Source: Rutidosis leptorrhynchoides
Taxonomy: Eukaryota; Streptophyta; Magnoliopsida; Asterales; Asteraceae
Reading direction: 5' to 3'
Assembly (NCBI RefSeq): GCF_046630445.1
Contig: NC_092341.1
Coordinates: 255,159,501-255,223,500, forward strand
Length of the DNA: 64,000 nucleotides
Part shown: positions 37,108-50,751 of the stretch, one piece after another
How the letters are laid out: every line of letters begins with the position of its first letter
How positions within the stretch are numbered: the first letter of the stretch is position 1
Notes under the pieces: model-generated
What the model saw: the letters and a program-made list of their open reading frames with translations, nothing else
Database searches by the model: none
What the model was told of the DNA's origin: nothing
Made by a program: the position numbers and the translations under genes

Positions 37108-37809
37108 TTGTTGTAGAGAACCAGGATTGCATTTTATGTGTGCCTTATACAATTAGGTACCTTAGCAATGTAGGACTACAACTTTTCTTGACCGTAGTGC
37201 CTTTACTTGTTGCCTTTAACTGTTAAATGCTACACTATACTTTAGAAACTTTACTTATCTTAGAATGCCGAGCCAACCTAAGAACTCTGCTCACTTTCCT
37301 AAGTATTATCCAATTACGCCACCGCATTTAAATGCGACACCATGATTTCTGAAATTCTTCACATTCCTATGTCATCTATCATGGTTTTGTGTATTACATA
37401 TATATTACATGAAATATTATCCATGATTTTTGAAACTCCTATAATTGTTACTATTTATACTCAAACGTATATAACTCCCTGTTATATCACGTACCTATAT
37501 GCCTTATACCTTTATGCATCGGTTTGCGAACCGGTAAATGTCATTGGGTTATCACAGTATACGAATCGAAAGATTATTAGATTACATACTTATCATTTTA
37601 TAATCTCGACACGTCATACTGCCATTATTGGAGTATAGACAAATCATATCTTATCATATCTTTCCCAATAGACCTTGTCTACCACTTTTCCTAAATTTCC
37701 TCCGTAAATTACGGAAATCTTTTTGCTATAAATACGTATTCAAGGAGACGAATATATCATTCAGTATTCAATACCCATTTCGTATCAAACCCTATTCCAA
37801 ACACATAAT

Positions 37810-38208
37810 ATGAATTTCTCGAACTCCTCGAGCTCCAATGGCAGCGTAACCGGAACAAACGAACAATTCAGCCATCATCTTTTATGGATGAATTGGGGAT
37901 GGGTTCGTAGCCGACTCAATCAATGGAGGCAAGAAGAAGGTGATCCTTTCCACCAACCGAATTCACCCCTTGGCGAAGAACCTGAAGCGCTTACCGGCGA
38001 ACCAGTCCGAAACACCACTTTCTCTCTTATTTCCAGGGTATCCCGTCACGAATATATAATATCAAAGATTCTAGATCTTATTCACCCCCTTGTTCCAACC
38101 GCCAATCATCCCTGAATAGTAGAAGAAGTCAACGATGTTCGCGCTCGAGTGGTGGATCTGGAGAATATGGTGCGAATTCTACAAGCATCAGCAGCACCAG
38201 CAACATAA
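37810..38208 (+). CDS. NA2 small protein, homologue of the NA1 ORF
   Basis: ATG 37810 (MNFSNSSSSNGSVTGTNEQF), then HHLLWMNWGWVRSRLNQWRQ, EEPEALTGEPVRNTTFSLIS and a hydrophobic ILDLIHPLV segment. TGA at 38113-38115 stops it after 101 residues, but the same frame reads on with the coiled coil IVEEVNDVRARVVDLENMV to TAA at 38206, matching NA1. At the stop NA1 has GAT, so the TGA is probably a late mutation. Conserved between two elements with different LTRs, so it was probably functional. Product unrecognised. Confidence 0.6.
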
Positions 38209-38439
38209 CCATCACCACCAGTACCATCCACCAACATCACCAACACCGTAAGCATCGTAAGCAACATCAGCATCACCACCAACAGCATCAGCTTCATCAA
38301 CAACAACATCCGCATCCCACGCCTCAACATCACACTCAGTACCTCAAACATCAACATCATACGCCCATAGATACCAAGGAATATTAGTAATAATGAGTTA
38401 AGATGTATTGACTCATTCTTCGTGAAGGATTATATGTGT

Positions 38440-38595
<156 letters not shown>

Positions 38596-39530
38596 TTTGA
38601 ACAATAATAAATCTTGTCGTACTAAGCAATTAAATGTGAATCTCAACTAGTATGTACTACTTGGTAAATTCATATCAGTAATATGCTATGATGTACACCC
38701 TTCGTTAATGACTTAACAATTGTTAATCATTGCTTCAACACAATAAACTCAATTTCATAATAAATTAAGTGTAACGATGAATGTACTGAATCATAACTTC
38801 ATTAGCGAAATATTTCGCGACAATTATGAAATCTCTAAGGTTTTGGAGATTATTCATTCTCGTTTCAACCGTAAATCAAATGAGTTAATATTATACTAAC
38901 TCATTAAATCCATGATTACATCTGAAGGAAAATATATATGTATGTATATTTTCATAAAGACTGTAATTAAAACTCTTTTGTACAAACTGTTAATTGTGAA
39001 AATATTTTAACGGGTAGGTAATACCCAAGAAATATTTATATCTCACATTAATATGTTACATTGTACATTCTTCAATTCTGATTCTCATGAATTGTATTCA
39101 TTCATATTCTATGATGAATTATCATATCAAACCACCGAAATTATCATTCATTACTTTTAAAATCAATAACGCATATTCGTTAACCATTAGATCTGTTGAC
39201 GATTACAATCAGCGTTTAATCATCTAAAAATAATATTTCTTGAAATCATCTCGGATTGATAACCAATGATTCAGATATGGTAGCATTAAATGCAGAGGAA
39301 ACAGAAGAATTTTCCTCGTCATTGGATCTTAGGAATTCTAAGATATCACCGTATCTTTCGTTATAAATATCCTCTATATTTCTGAAGATATCTTCATAAC
39401 GATTCTTGACCGCAATTAATTATCTCCTTGCGATATCTTTATCACATCATAAAGGAAACTGATTTAGTTTCTATATTCTGTAAAATTCAAGTTTAAATTA
39501 TGAATGATTTGAAGTAGTGTTGGGAATTGA

Positions 39531-39593
39531 AGCATGAGTTAGTATAATATAATGACGTCAGGCCAACGTGATTATATTACAGTAAGTCATGCT
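39531..39593 (+). ncRNA. Conserved hairpin of NA2
   Basis: Same 26-nt arms as 28862-28924 (AGCATGAG...TCATGCT) with the loop changed to GTCAGGCCAAC. Arms conserved, loop diverged. Confidence 0.45.
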
Positions 39594-40888
39594 AAATTTT
39601 TAATGGAAGATGATGATTCATAGACTTTATAATCATCATTTGCCATGTTACACTACTCTTACATTCTACTTAAATCTCTAAACATATCAAGAACATATTT
39701 TCTTGATAGTCCTATCTTTCCGGATATTCTGGTAATTTAACAAATCAAATCGTGCTATTACCTTTCCTTCTGCTTTGTATATTATGATCATTCGAAACTT
39801 CATACCTACGAATTCTGGACCATTACTTGATTTACGAAAGCATGAAGCTTCGACATATAAGGGAAAATATAAAGCCCGATAACAACACTGAAATTACAAA
39901 CCATGTATATCAATGCGTATAGCAATATAAAGACACGGGAGAACTAAAAACACAATAAATCCTAGAGCATAATAGAAGTAAATAGACTCCTCTGGTGGGA
40001 GTAGGAAAAGAAGGAAGATTGTGGCGATAACCAATATAAGGTCAAGAATAAGAACTGGATTGAGCATATTAACGAATCTTTTAGAAGTATGAATTAAGGA
40101 AGAAAGTATAGAAGTGGTGAAGATAATGAAACGGAAGAAGCTAATTTATAGCGAAATTCCAGACACAATAATCGAGGCAATTCACCGCATTTAATCAAAG
40201 AAAATCCTAATTTCCGTAATTACCGGAGAATCAAATCTTATAAAGATTATGAAGATTTCTTTAAATCCCTTGAATTCCGGAAATCAACTTAAACCATATT
40301 AAAAGTTAAGGCAAATATTTAATTTCCTCATTTCAATCTTTTACGATAGCTTCGTTTATACTCTTCCTATAATCGAATCGTTTTATCCACATTATTCAAA
40401 GGTGATAAAACTCTATTTTTCAACTCATATTCATCATTACAATATCCATGTTGTAAACAATGACGATCTCTATCAAATTTCATGACCGTGATTTTCACGA
40501 ACTCCTCTCTATTTTAACTACCCTAATATTGTGGCATAAACGCTCAAGGTTTAAATAAGCTCACTATTATTTATAATACATTTCATGTGTATTGAAATGC
40601 TTGTATAGCGTCATTATCTTTTTCTGATAAAACCTAATCAATGAAACTCTTGTTAAATCCTTTAGATAACCTCTGCATTAATAATAAAATGCACTTCGTA
40701 AAATTTATGAATCATAAGATTTAAAACGCTCAGAACAAAACAATATTCTATCCGTTGGATTTCACGCAAGGCCCCGAGTATACGTGAAAACCAAATAAAA
40801 TGAAAATATCCTCACCTGTTTACAAACAACGCCGATGGATGGCAACAACTAAAATTTCAGGACGAAATTTCTATTAACAGGGGGATAC

Positions 40889-43078
40889 TGTGACAACCCG
40901 GAAATTTCCGAGTTGATTTAAACAAAAAACTTTATATGATTTCATTAAATTTCGACTGTTTCCGACGATTCACGAACAATTATTTGTAAATAATTACGCA
41001 TTAATTTGATATATTACTATTATTATTATTATTGATATCCTTTTTAAACAAGATATCAATAATTAATATCTTTATTATCAGTATTGTTATTATGAATAAA
41101 AAAAATATTGACAAATATTCTTGGAAAATTAGTAAATCAATTTGTTTATTTTAAAAAAAATATATAAAAAAATCCTTAAAATAAATGATTTTTTAATAAA
41201 ATAAATAAATAAATTACTTTTTAATTAAAAATTATAATGGAAAACTACTTTTATTATTTTATTTTGTGCATTATCCCATGACCTAATATTTAATACTTTT
41301 GAATTTTAAAATCCCATTAAAAATTAAAATATTTCTTTTTCTTTTAATTATTTTATTCTTTTTACCTAATTTTTTCAAGTATAAATACCCCTCATTTCTC
41401 ATTCAAACTCACACCAAAATTTCTCTCATTCTCTCTTTGAAGAATTACTACTAGTAAGTATTCTTTTCTTACTTTTTACTTTTTACTTTTTATTTTTTAC
41501 TTTTTACTTTTTACTTTTTACTATTTACTTCGGTTTATTATTTTTTTACCGAAACATGTAAATAATGTTATAAATTATATACAATTAAAATTAAAATAAA
41601 TAACATGTTATAATTAGTAATATATGTTACTAAAAATTATAAAAGTATTTTTATGAATTAATATATAGGAGTTATAATTAAAATCGAATTAATAAATATA
41701 TATTTATATACGCACCTAACGTGAAGGTTATAATTAAAGATAGCGTACAAATACTACAAACATCACCGCTACTTGTGGTCTAGGGTGATCCTTGTTACCA
41801 TTATGGGACGCTTGTGGATCTCGAATGCCAAGACTTAGATTCTGGTCAAGAGATCCTGGAGCGCTCGGTAACAATAGATCATTCGAGTGACTTGCATGTT
41901 AGCGACGAAGTTTGGGCGAGATTGTACAACATCTTTGTTAAGAATTATAACCCGAACATTCTTAAACTAGAAGCTTACTATAAGTGGAAGTTTTTCATAA
42001 ATAGTAGGTTTCCAAAAATAGAAACTTTTGAGAAATATGAACTTTTCTCGAAAACCGTCACTGTCAATATAGTTGCTATATTAATAAACATACTTTATGT
42101 CAAGTTAGACATTAACTAATCAAACATTATACCTCAAGGTTGATATCCAGATCACTTACTTGCTTTACTTTCCTTCTTGCGTGGAATACTTCAACTGCTA
42201 TTTAATGTGAGTTTCATATGATCCATTTTACTCTTTACATTTTTGGGCTGAGAATACATGCGCAACTTTTATAACTGTTTTACACGTATCAACTATTAAA
42301 CTGTGATATGTTGGGCTATGACCAGCAAGTCCCCAACCGACAAGTATAAACGATAACTTGTTACGGGGCAAACTTGAAAGTCTAGTCTAAATACAAGTAC
42401 CAACTACTAAACTGTGATATGTTGGGCAATGACCAGCAAGTCCCTAACCGACAAGTATAAACGATAACTTGTTACGGGGTAAACTTGAAACTATGCTATA
42501 CCCGGCTATGTCCGACTAAGTCCCTACAGTGATATTTTTAATTGCTGCGGCATTCTTAATTATTGGGGATAGGCCTATCGGGAGTAACGTCCCCGATACA
42601 TTTGACTAAGTCTTTGTATTACTTGATAATGAAATTAAACGACAAGGACAGAACAACTTGTCACGGGGCAAACAACGTTTAGTCTAAATATCACGCACTG
42701 CATAACTTTTTGATCCTGCGGGAGATCAACTTGACTGGATCTTGCGAGATCTACTTTACAAACTAAATCTTGTGGTCTAACACTATTACTAAAATCATTA
42801 TTTATGACAAACCTATGAACTCACTCAACCTCGTGTTGACTTTTTAAGCATGTTTATTCTCAGGTACTTAAATATTGTTTCCGCTGTATATCTACTGCTT
42901 TGATGATGATTGCTTGCTATGCTTGGAGTCTTCATTACATATCATATCAATTAAAGACATATTTATCTTCCGCTGCAAAACTCAACAAAACGTCTCATGT
43001 AGAGTCGTTCTCGTTTATACAACTCAGATTTGATATAATTAGTCACAAATAGCCCAGGCCCTATTTGGGGGTGTGACA
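40889..43078 (+). repeat. NA2 3' LTR
   Basis: 2,190 bp, TGTGACAACCC to GTGTGACA. Differs from the 5' LTR by more TTTTTAC units (41465-41525) and a 33-bp deletion in the 111-bp tandem repeat. Predicted intron 42207-42863; palindrome GATAGGCCTATC at 42568-42579. Confidence 0.92.
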
Positions 43079-43962
43079 GTTTAGTATAACAACTGTATAA
43101 AATTAGACCACAAGATTTAATGTTGAGAAACGTCTTAAAAATATTATTACATCTATCCCGTGAGCACCTGGTACCCCAACTTAACTCGTTTTATCTACCC
43201 TTTTATGGACCATACACAGTACAAGTGTATCTTCTACGAAGGACTAAACATTCCCTTGAAAACTAGCGCGACTAGGAAGGAATGGGGCAGTCAGACCCGA
43301 TAGATCTATCATTAGGATTCGCATCTACGGTACAGAGCCCGTAGTTATAAGTTACCAAGCTAAGGTATATTTTTGTACAACCCACAGATGAATAATTTAC
43401 CATTTTTGATTACTTGTGTCTAACATGTAAAACAAAAAACATGTATTCTCATCCCAAAAATATTTAAAATAGTAGAAAAAGGTGGGACTATAACTCACCT
43501 TAGAGTGCAAAGTAGATAGTAATCCAACAAGCACAAGATAAAATGATCATGGATGATCAAAGACTCCAACCTAATTACGAAAGTAAGTAAATAAAAGTCT
43601 AACTTAGGTCAGGTCAATGCATGATAGTCCTAGTGCTTGAAGTAGCTTTGGAATTATGTGACGAAAAATTTGAATAAGTATTTATTTCGATATATTATAA
43701 GTTTAATTAAAATAGATTAATTTAATTAATTTATCATAAGCTTAATGACATAGTAGATATATCATAAGTACTTAATTAATAATTAAATATTAATTATATT
43801 ATTAGTATTTTTATTTAATAATGGTTTATTAATTATAGTATAAGTATATTAATTAATATTAGAATATTACTCATCACATAAGTTTTATTTAAATTGTTAT
43901 ATTATAAGTATTCAAATATATTATTAAATTCTATAAATATTTAATATTTAAATTACATCATT

Positions 43963-46245
43963 TGTAACATCCCGCCTTTTTCTATTTACTTTTCTGTTTA
44001 CTTATTTAAAGTCCGTTTTATATTTATAACATCTCCTGTTAATATGCGTTTTAAATTATCTCGTTTAGGTAATTCACGCGCCCGAATGAAATTTGAGGGA
44101 CTCGTTTTGCCAATTGATCAAATCTTTGACTAGGTCAACTAGTCAACACTCACTCTCATCCATTCATTCATCTCTTTCACTTTACTACTTCAACTTTTTA
44201 CTCTCAAACTCCAAATCAAAGAACTCATCATCCATTCAAGATCTAGCAAGTGTTTTACAAAACAAATTACATATTTGGAATCCTTGCATCTTCCTCTTCG
44301 ATTCCATACCGATTTCATTACTAGATTTTGTGTTCTTGATGTTTTTAACTTATAAAGTTGTTAATTAGTGTCTATGGCTCAAGTCTAACATGAATATATT
44401 ATTTATATGCTTGATCTCGTTGTTTAAATGTAACTGGCATGAACTTGAAAAGTGTGTGTTTGATTTTGAGTTTTGGATGATTTAATGTTATTGTTATGAT
44501 AAAGTGAAAGTATTAAATGTGTTCCTAGTATCACTAGCTTCAATTTGATGTGTAGGTTGCTTTAGGAAACTTCATAAACTTGATTATTGATTTTGGTGAA
44601 TTTGAGTTAGGGTTTGATGAACTTGAAATGAACTTTTGATGCTTTAAATGACATGAGATGTTGTTGGTAAGTGTTTAGTTGTATTGTATGTTTAATTATC
44701 TTCGAAACGGCATATCATAGGTGTAAAGTGGATCACCGAATCATGAAATGAGATTATTGAACTTAAATGTCAGAAATGAGGAGCATTGAATGTGATTTGG
44801 GTTGTTGTAAGTATTTAATTATTTGTTGAAATGTGTTTAGTTGTGTTCCTTGTCAAAATACCTTTCCAACGATATAAGATACATGTTTTAGATGTTTACG
44901 GATCATAAATTGCGTAAAATTGAAGTTTGGCTCGAGACTTGTTGAGTTTTAGAGCAGTTTCACTGAATCAGATACAGATGCGGCGCATCTGCCTTTGGAT
45001 GCGGAGCATCTGCTGTAGATGCGGTGCATCACTAGCAGATGCGGCGCATTTGGGGCAGACTGATTTGGTGGTCGTTTCACGAAAAATGTACGATATGCTA
45101 GGAACCTCCGATTCACATGGAACTTGTTCTAACATGCTTATATATGATTAATAACTTCAGAAAAATAGTTCGGGACCTGACCCGAACGTGTTGACTTTTG
45201 TTGACTTTGACTTTGACCAAAATTTGACTTTTAGTCAAACTTAACCAAATGTTTGTGCAATATTTCTAACGTGCTTTTATACTTGTATCTTGCATGAAAC
45301 TTGACAATTTAATTCACATGCTATATAATCGAGTCGTAACGAGCCATAGGACTAATTGAACATCTTTGACCAATCGTGATTATCGTTATTGATACGACCT
45401 ATTTGTTTAGGTCAAGACTAGCATTGTTCTTTGCACATGTATACTTGTGAAGTACTTTTTACTCGTGCACTCAAGGTGAGATCATAGTCCCACCTTTTCA
45501 ACAACTTTTACGTTTTAAACTATGGGATGAGAAACATATACGTATCATACTTTTATGCTTTGAACACAAGTACGAAAACAAACATTCCACGTGCGAGTTT
45601 GAACAAAAAGCCTCAATTCAATTATCATTAGTTACACTTGCAGGGTGTAAACGAGAACTTATATTATGTGATCACATGGGCTTGACGAGCCTCATTCGGA
45701 CGGTTCGCTACCGTTAGCGGATGAAATATATTTTCGAGTATAGTGTATGTTCTAACACTACGTAACAGGGTACAAAACAGTTAAGTCTTGATAATTGGGT
45801 GCTCGCGATACAAACAACAACTTTTGGAATGCAAACGATTTAGATAATCAACTTATATTAAATCTTGTGGTTCAAATGCACGTTTACTAATACACCTATG
45901 ATTTCACCAACGTTTTTCGTTGAAAGTTTTCTATATGTTTCTCAGGTCCTTGAACGCTATGTGATACATGCTTCCGCACTCTTTTTGATACTTGCTTGGA
46001 TGTCGAGTATACATGCATAGTTGGAGCGTCTTTTGACTACCTTTAAATTGTGTCGCATAGGTTTCATTTGTACGTTAAACATTGTAATGTAACTAGTCGT
46101 TGAACTACTTTTGTAAACTCGAAACACTTTTACATTTGAAATGAATGCGACATATTTTGGTCAAACGTTGTTTTAAGGACTTATGACCATGAAACCGGAC
46201 CTAAGTAGGCGGCGCCGTCAATGACAATTTGGCGGGGTCGCTACA
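43963..46245 (+). mobile_element. SOLO-S: solo LTR
   Basis: 2,283 bp, TGTAACATCCCGCC to GGTCGCTACA, flanked by TCATT at 43958-43962 and 46246-46250. No internal sequence, so an LTR-LTR recombination product. Contains a GC-rich repeat cluster (44975-45051), predicted intron 45476-45945 with donor AAG|GTGAGA and acceptor TTTCTCAG, and a CAACG-TTTTT-CGTTG stem-loop before the acceptor. Inserted in the GYP-C LTR. Confidence 0.9.
44975..45051. repeat. GC-rich palindromic repeat cluster in SOLO-S
   Basis: Four units of GATGCGGCGCATC-type half-palindromes (variants GCGGAGCATC, GCGGTGCATC) in an AT-rich LTR. Confidence 0.9.
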
Positions 46246-46250
46246 TCATT

Positions 46251-48329
46251 ATTATTTAATTAATTTAGATCATAAGTATTTTATATTTAATTATCTTTAA
46301 CATAAGTTTTATTAATCATAATTAAATTATTAGTTATCATAAGTTTAATTATTGACGTAATTAAATTATATAACATAAGTATTAAATTAAAAGATTTAAT
46401 AAATACAAATCATAAGTTTTAAATGACAAAAATTATTAATTTTTATAACCTAAGTATTAGATAATATTAAGAGATATTATTTTATCCTAAGTTAATTCAA
46501 AAAGTTTTATTCATAAAATCAACAGTCGTGGTCAAACGTCAACTTCAAAAAGTCAACAGTCAACATTACAAGTCAACAAGACTAAAAGACAATCTTTAAA
46601 ACTTATTTATACTCATTTCAACATCATATTATCATAATATTAGCCTTTCTAGTTAAATGACTTAGAAAAATTACAATTTCAAAAATATTGTAAAAATGAC
46701 TAAACTGTCCACTTTGAGAATTTTTATAAAAATCAGTGGGACCTCACTTGACAAACAGCCAATGCGCAGTGATACCTTTTACCACAAAGATACTACACAA
46801 AAATTTTCAGGAGCCAACTCTATCTGAGCTACTCGTGGCAACCGATGCCATTTCGATACTTCAATGATTTTGTTTCTGCTTTTTTGAAAAAGTAAAAATA
46901 TGATCAAGTGACCTACTTTGACTATTTTTATAAAAATTTACAAACCTTAAATTGACGAACGGGCAAAGCCGAGGACCTCTCCTTACCACAAAGTTACAAC
47001 ATGATTTATTTTAGAACCTAATTCGTATTCAAATGACTCCGACGATTGAAAAGCTTTTGACATTTTGAGTTTCTGATTATCAGCATTTCAGAAAAATGTA
47101 CAAGTGCGCTTAGGTGACCTACTTCGACAATTTTTAATACGATGCTCGGAACTCGGTTTGACAAAAGAGCAGAACCAAGAGCTTCCCCTTGCTATCAAGA
47201 TACTACATGATTTATTTGACGATTTTAGAGCTTTTAAATGATCGTGGTGATCGACACAATTTCGACAAAAGTTCATTTTCTTCATCAGCATTCTAATAAG
47301 AAAATTTATTTTTATAAACTTTGAAAAATCATAACTAATTCATAAAAATTGCAAACAACATGAATCAAGAGTCCAAACTTATTACTTTTTCGATGCGCAC
47401 ACACTCGTGAACCCAGAAATTAGATATCAGGTCACACTCATACCGAGGCAACCCGAACAGATCTGGTCGATTTCGTTTTTATTAATATTTTTATTCCAAA
47501 ATTTGTTTTAATCGTATCTTACAAACCGTTTATCAGATTTTAACGTTCTTTATATATTTTTGATTCACAAACACAATCCCGACATGATGATGATGCTCTA
47601 ACAGCCCAGAAACATCACGTTATTCGAGGTCACATCAGCTATAACTATTATTTTTTATTTTTTATTTTTATAAACTTCAAAAATTCATATATTGAGTTCT
47701 ATACGTCCGTTTAACACGAATCCTAAACAAAAATCGCACTACTCATCGAGAGGAACACGATGTGAAATTTATTTTCATTAAAAAAATCATGGCACGGTTT
47801 TTGAAAATAGCAAACTCAGTTCTGTCCGGATTTTATTTAATCGAAAAACGTGTTTTTAACATATTTTAATTATTTAAACATCACCACAATTATATTCAAG
47901 CACTATAACTATACATAAAAGCATAATAACATAATATTCATGAAGAATTGAAAAGGAGATGGAGTTTTATGACTACCTCAAATCAAGAACAAGAAGTATA
48001 GAAACGTAGAGCGCGTCGCGATGATTCCAAATATGTAATTTTTCTTGAGAGATGATGAAGATTTTATTGTGATGATGTTTGATTTATTGTTTTGGGATGA
48101 TTTAGAATGAAGCTACATGCTTCTTTTTATTGTTGAATGTAAGTATGCAATTGTTGAATTTTTTTTATTTTTTTATTTTGTTTTTTTAAACATTTTCATA
48201 CATAATTTGACTTTATCAACAATTATTTTGGCTTATGCCTTAATAATAATAAATCTTCATACATAATTTGACTTTAGCAACAATAATATGTCACTTTGTT
48301 AGTTATGTTATTATTTTATATATATAATA

Positions 48330-48409
<80 letters not shown>

Positions 48410-48896
48410 CAAAATGCTATGAATGATGATATTTGAACAAAATTATTATTAGTTAGTTAACAAGGTTAAATACTTTGTACTATAGTTATACTATTATTTA
48501 TCATTTTCGTTAACTATTTAACTGTGTTACTACAATTTTTGGAATACATAATTTCAGTTAAAATGGTTCGTAATTTAAGGTGGTGACCAAACTTGCAATA
48601 GAGAAATTTAAAACTAGAAGTCATTTAATGCATAATCGTTGGTTTGGAAACTTAACCGAGACGATTCTTCGCATTCCAACATTATACGTAGAAACGTACA
48701 AACACATAGTTACACTTTTTTTATTTAATAAATAATATAGGAATATTAGAATATAATTTAGTCACATAAAATGACTTCATAAAACCTTTCAAAATTTTGA
48801 GACTCATAATAACAAGTTTGCTTATCGTGTCGGAAGCATTCAATCATATAGAGAATTGACTTAAAAATAAGTCAAATTTTTTTTCGGGTCGTCACA
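46251..48896 (-). repeat. GYP-C 5' LTR, U3-side segment
   Basis: About 2.6 kb with no ORF worth reporting. It contains degenerate repeated segments built on TTACCACAAAGAT-like blocks (46780, 47000, 47190 regions) and an (ATT)n tract at 48334-48407. It starts TGTGACGACCCG at 48896 on the minus strand. Confidence 0.65.
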
Positions 48897-49160
48897 CTTA
48901 ACCACCCACGCGTTCATCTCCCGTAGTTGCATAACCTGCGCCCAACTACTGCCCAAGAGGAAACCTGGCCCAATCCGAGGGCATGGACGGTAAAACCCTC
49001 TCCCCTACTGCCCCGCAACGCGACGTGCGGAAGGCACCCTTGTGTGGAATTCAAGGGTAAAAGGGCAACCATGTGTGAAATGTTGTACCACACGGAAGTC
49101 GAACTCCCTACCTCTTGCTAAGAGAGGCGGACCACTACCACATGAGCTACAACACAATGT
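48897..49160 (-). mobile_element. tRNA-derived SINE, 3' end interrupted by GYP-C
   Basis: The minus strand opens GTAGCTCATGTGGTAGTGG (A box) and has GAGTTCGACTTCC (B box) about 50 nt on, as in a tRNA-related SINE head. The body has GAATTCCACACAAGGGTGCC and GGCCAGGTTTCCTC blocks and ends in GGTTAAG, where GYP-C begins. Not a tRNA gene: the 3' acceptor stem is missing. The poly-A/T end is not seen because GYP-C cut it. Confidence 0.7.
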
Positions 49161-49608
49161 TCAAGAGTTGGCGTAATGGTGGTGATTTGACTTCTCACTC
49201 GCTGCAAAATTTCCATTGTTGTTATCGGCCTATTCGGTGATACCCGTATGAATTCATCGCGGGGGTTTCCTCATGAGGGGTAGTAGATCTATAATAGCTT
49301 GACCAAATAAATGATCGGGTGAGTGAGATTCAATGATACATGGGACCCAACGGGACTCGTGACACAAGTAGTTTGGAAATTTTATTACAATGTACACTTC
49401 AAATTGTATATGTTACCACTAGGTTTTACTACTGGAACCCATATATTTTTAAGATGTATAATTTTTTAAAGGTAAAAATCACTAACATATCCTTTAAATA
49501 TAATTAGGTTTTAAAAAAAAAATTCCGAGACCCCTAATCTTAATTTCGCCACCGGTAAAATTCAATATCACATTCTGGCGTCATTAATTCAAGTCATCGT
49601 TAAAAAAA
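49161..49608. other. Unassigned low-copy-looking sequence
   Basis: About 450 bp with no ORF, LTR edge or repeat that I recognise. It is less AT-rich than the neighbouring LTR sequence and may be part of the original locus or an old element. Confidence 0.3.
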
Positions 49609-50609
49609 GACTAAATTTCCCAAATCATCTCCGTGTTTATAGTTTTTTTGCTCAAATCATCCTTGTGTTAACAAAAGTGCATAAATCATCCTAGAATGTA
49701 ACCTCCCAAATTAATTCCTGATTTTAACTTCTATCAAAATCTTTGTTAGTCTCAAATAGGATTATTGAACAATTTTAATCTAGTGGGGTCAGTCAATGAA
49801 AAGTTATACTGTAGTAACATTGTTGACCGCTAACACCCCCGGCAATTTGAAGACGACGATCATTGATTGTTAACACCTCCAACAATTGAAAGAAGACGTT
49901 CATGATTAATTTGCAGTATCGTTGTAGTTTATTAAAGAACTACAATGATTGTTAAAAAAAACAATAAATTGCATCTAATCTAGATTGATCAATCATCACC
50001 AAAAATCATTAAATTCCATAGATATTTCAGTGCAATGCAATCATGGAAGATAAATCACTTAAAAAAAAGAATAATTCACTCTGACCTCTGACCGTAAACT
50101 TGCTAATTTTTATAATGTTCAACATCAATTCTAGTAGGTCTCAACCTCTTTCATATCAGGATCACAATTGTAACATAATTCATTATCTCCGTTAATATTT
50201 TGAATGTGGTATATAAAGTAAGAAAGATGTCAGTAAACTACAACGATTGACTACAACATTTAACACGATTATCGTAGTTCTTTAATAAACTACAACCCTG
50301 CAAATTAATCATGAACGTCATCTTTCAATTGTTGGAGGTGTTAGCGGTCAACGATCGTCGTTTTCCAATTGCCGAAGGTGTTACCGGTCAACGATGTTAC
50401 TACGGTATAACTTTTCATTGGCTGACCCCATTAGATTAAAATTGTTCAATATTCCTAGTTGGGACTAACAGAGAGTTTAACGGATTTTAAAGTCAGGGAC
50501 TAATTTGGGATGCTATTTTGCATTTAAGGATGATTTTTGCAGTTTTGTTAACACATGGACGATTTGAGCAACAAACTATAAACGCAGGGACGATTTGAGC
50601 AATTTAGTC
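49609..50609. mobile_element. Foldback DNA element with about 340-bp inverted arms
   Basis: The left arm starts GACTAAATTTCCCAAATCAT. The right arm, reverse-complemented, starts GGGACTAAATTGCTCAAATC and stays parallel through GTTAACAAAA, GAACAATTTTAATCTA, GGGGTCAG and a TTCATGATTAATTTGCAG block. Arms are about 85% alike by eye with a 320-bp middle. No transposase. Long inverted repeats suggest a Mutator-like or foldback MITE; the target duplication is not resolved because both flanks are A-rich. Confidence 0.8.
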
Positions 50610-50626
50610 CCACACAAAAAAAGGAA

Positions 50627-50751
50627 GTGATATGTATACAACCAATATTTACACATACACAACCAAATATGCTTTACAGTGTTGTACAGTACAACACTGT
50701 AAAGCGTATTTGATTGTGTATGTGTAAATACTGGTTGTGTACATATCATTA
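50627..50751. mobile_element. Palindromic hairpin MITE
   Basis: 125 bp forming one near-perfect hairpin centred at about 50689: left arm GTGATATGTATACAACC and right arm GGTTGTGTACATATCATTAC, with CTTTACAGTGTTGTAC against GTACAACACTGTAAAG at the tip. Only a few mismatches. Confidence 0.8.

Noticed and set aside
47088-47291. 67-codon minus ORF in GYP-C LTR
   Set aside because: Lies in repeated LTR sequence, with no domain or conserved partner.
48334-48407. Regular array considered as CRISPR-like
   Set aside because: Simple (ATT)n microsatellite in a plant genome. The 37-bp and CTACCGGC arrays likewise lack unique spacers.
49090-49160. Possible tRNA gene
   Set aside because: A and B boxes are present but there is no closing acceptor stem, and a SINE body follows; called a SINE.
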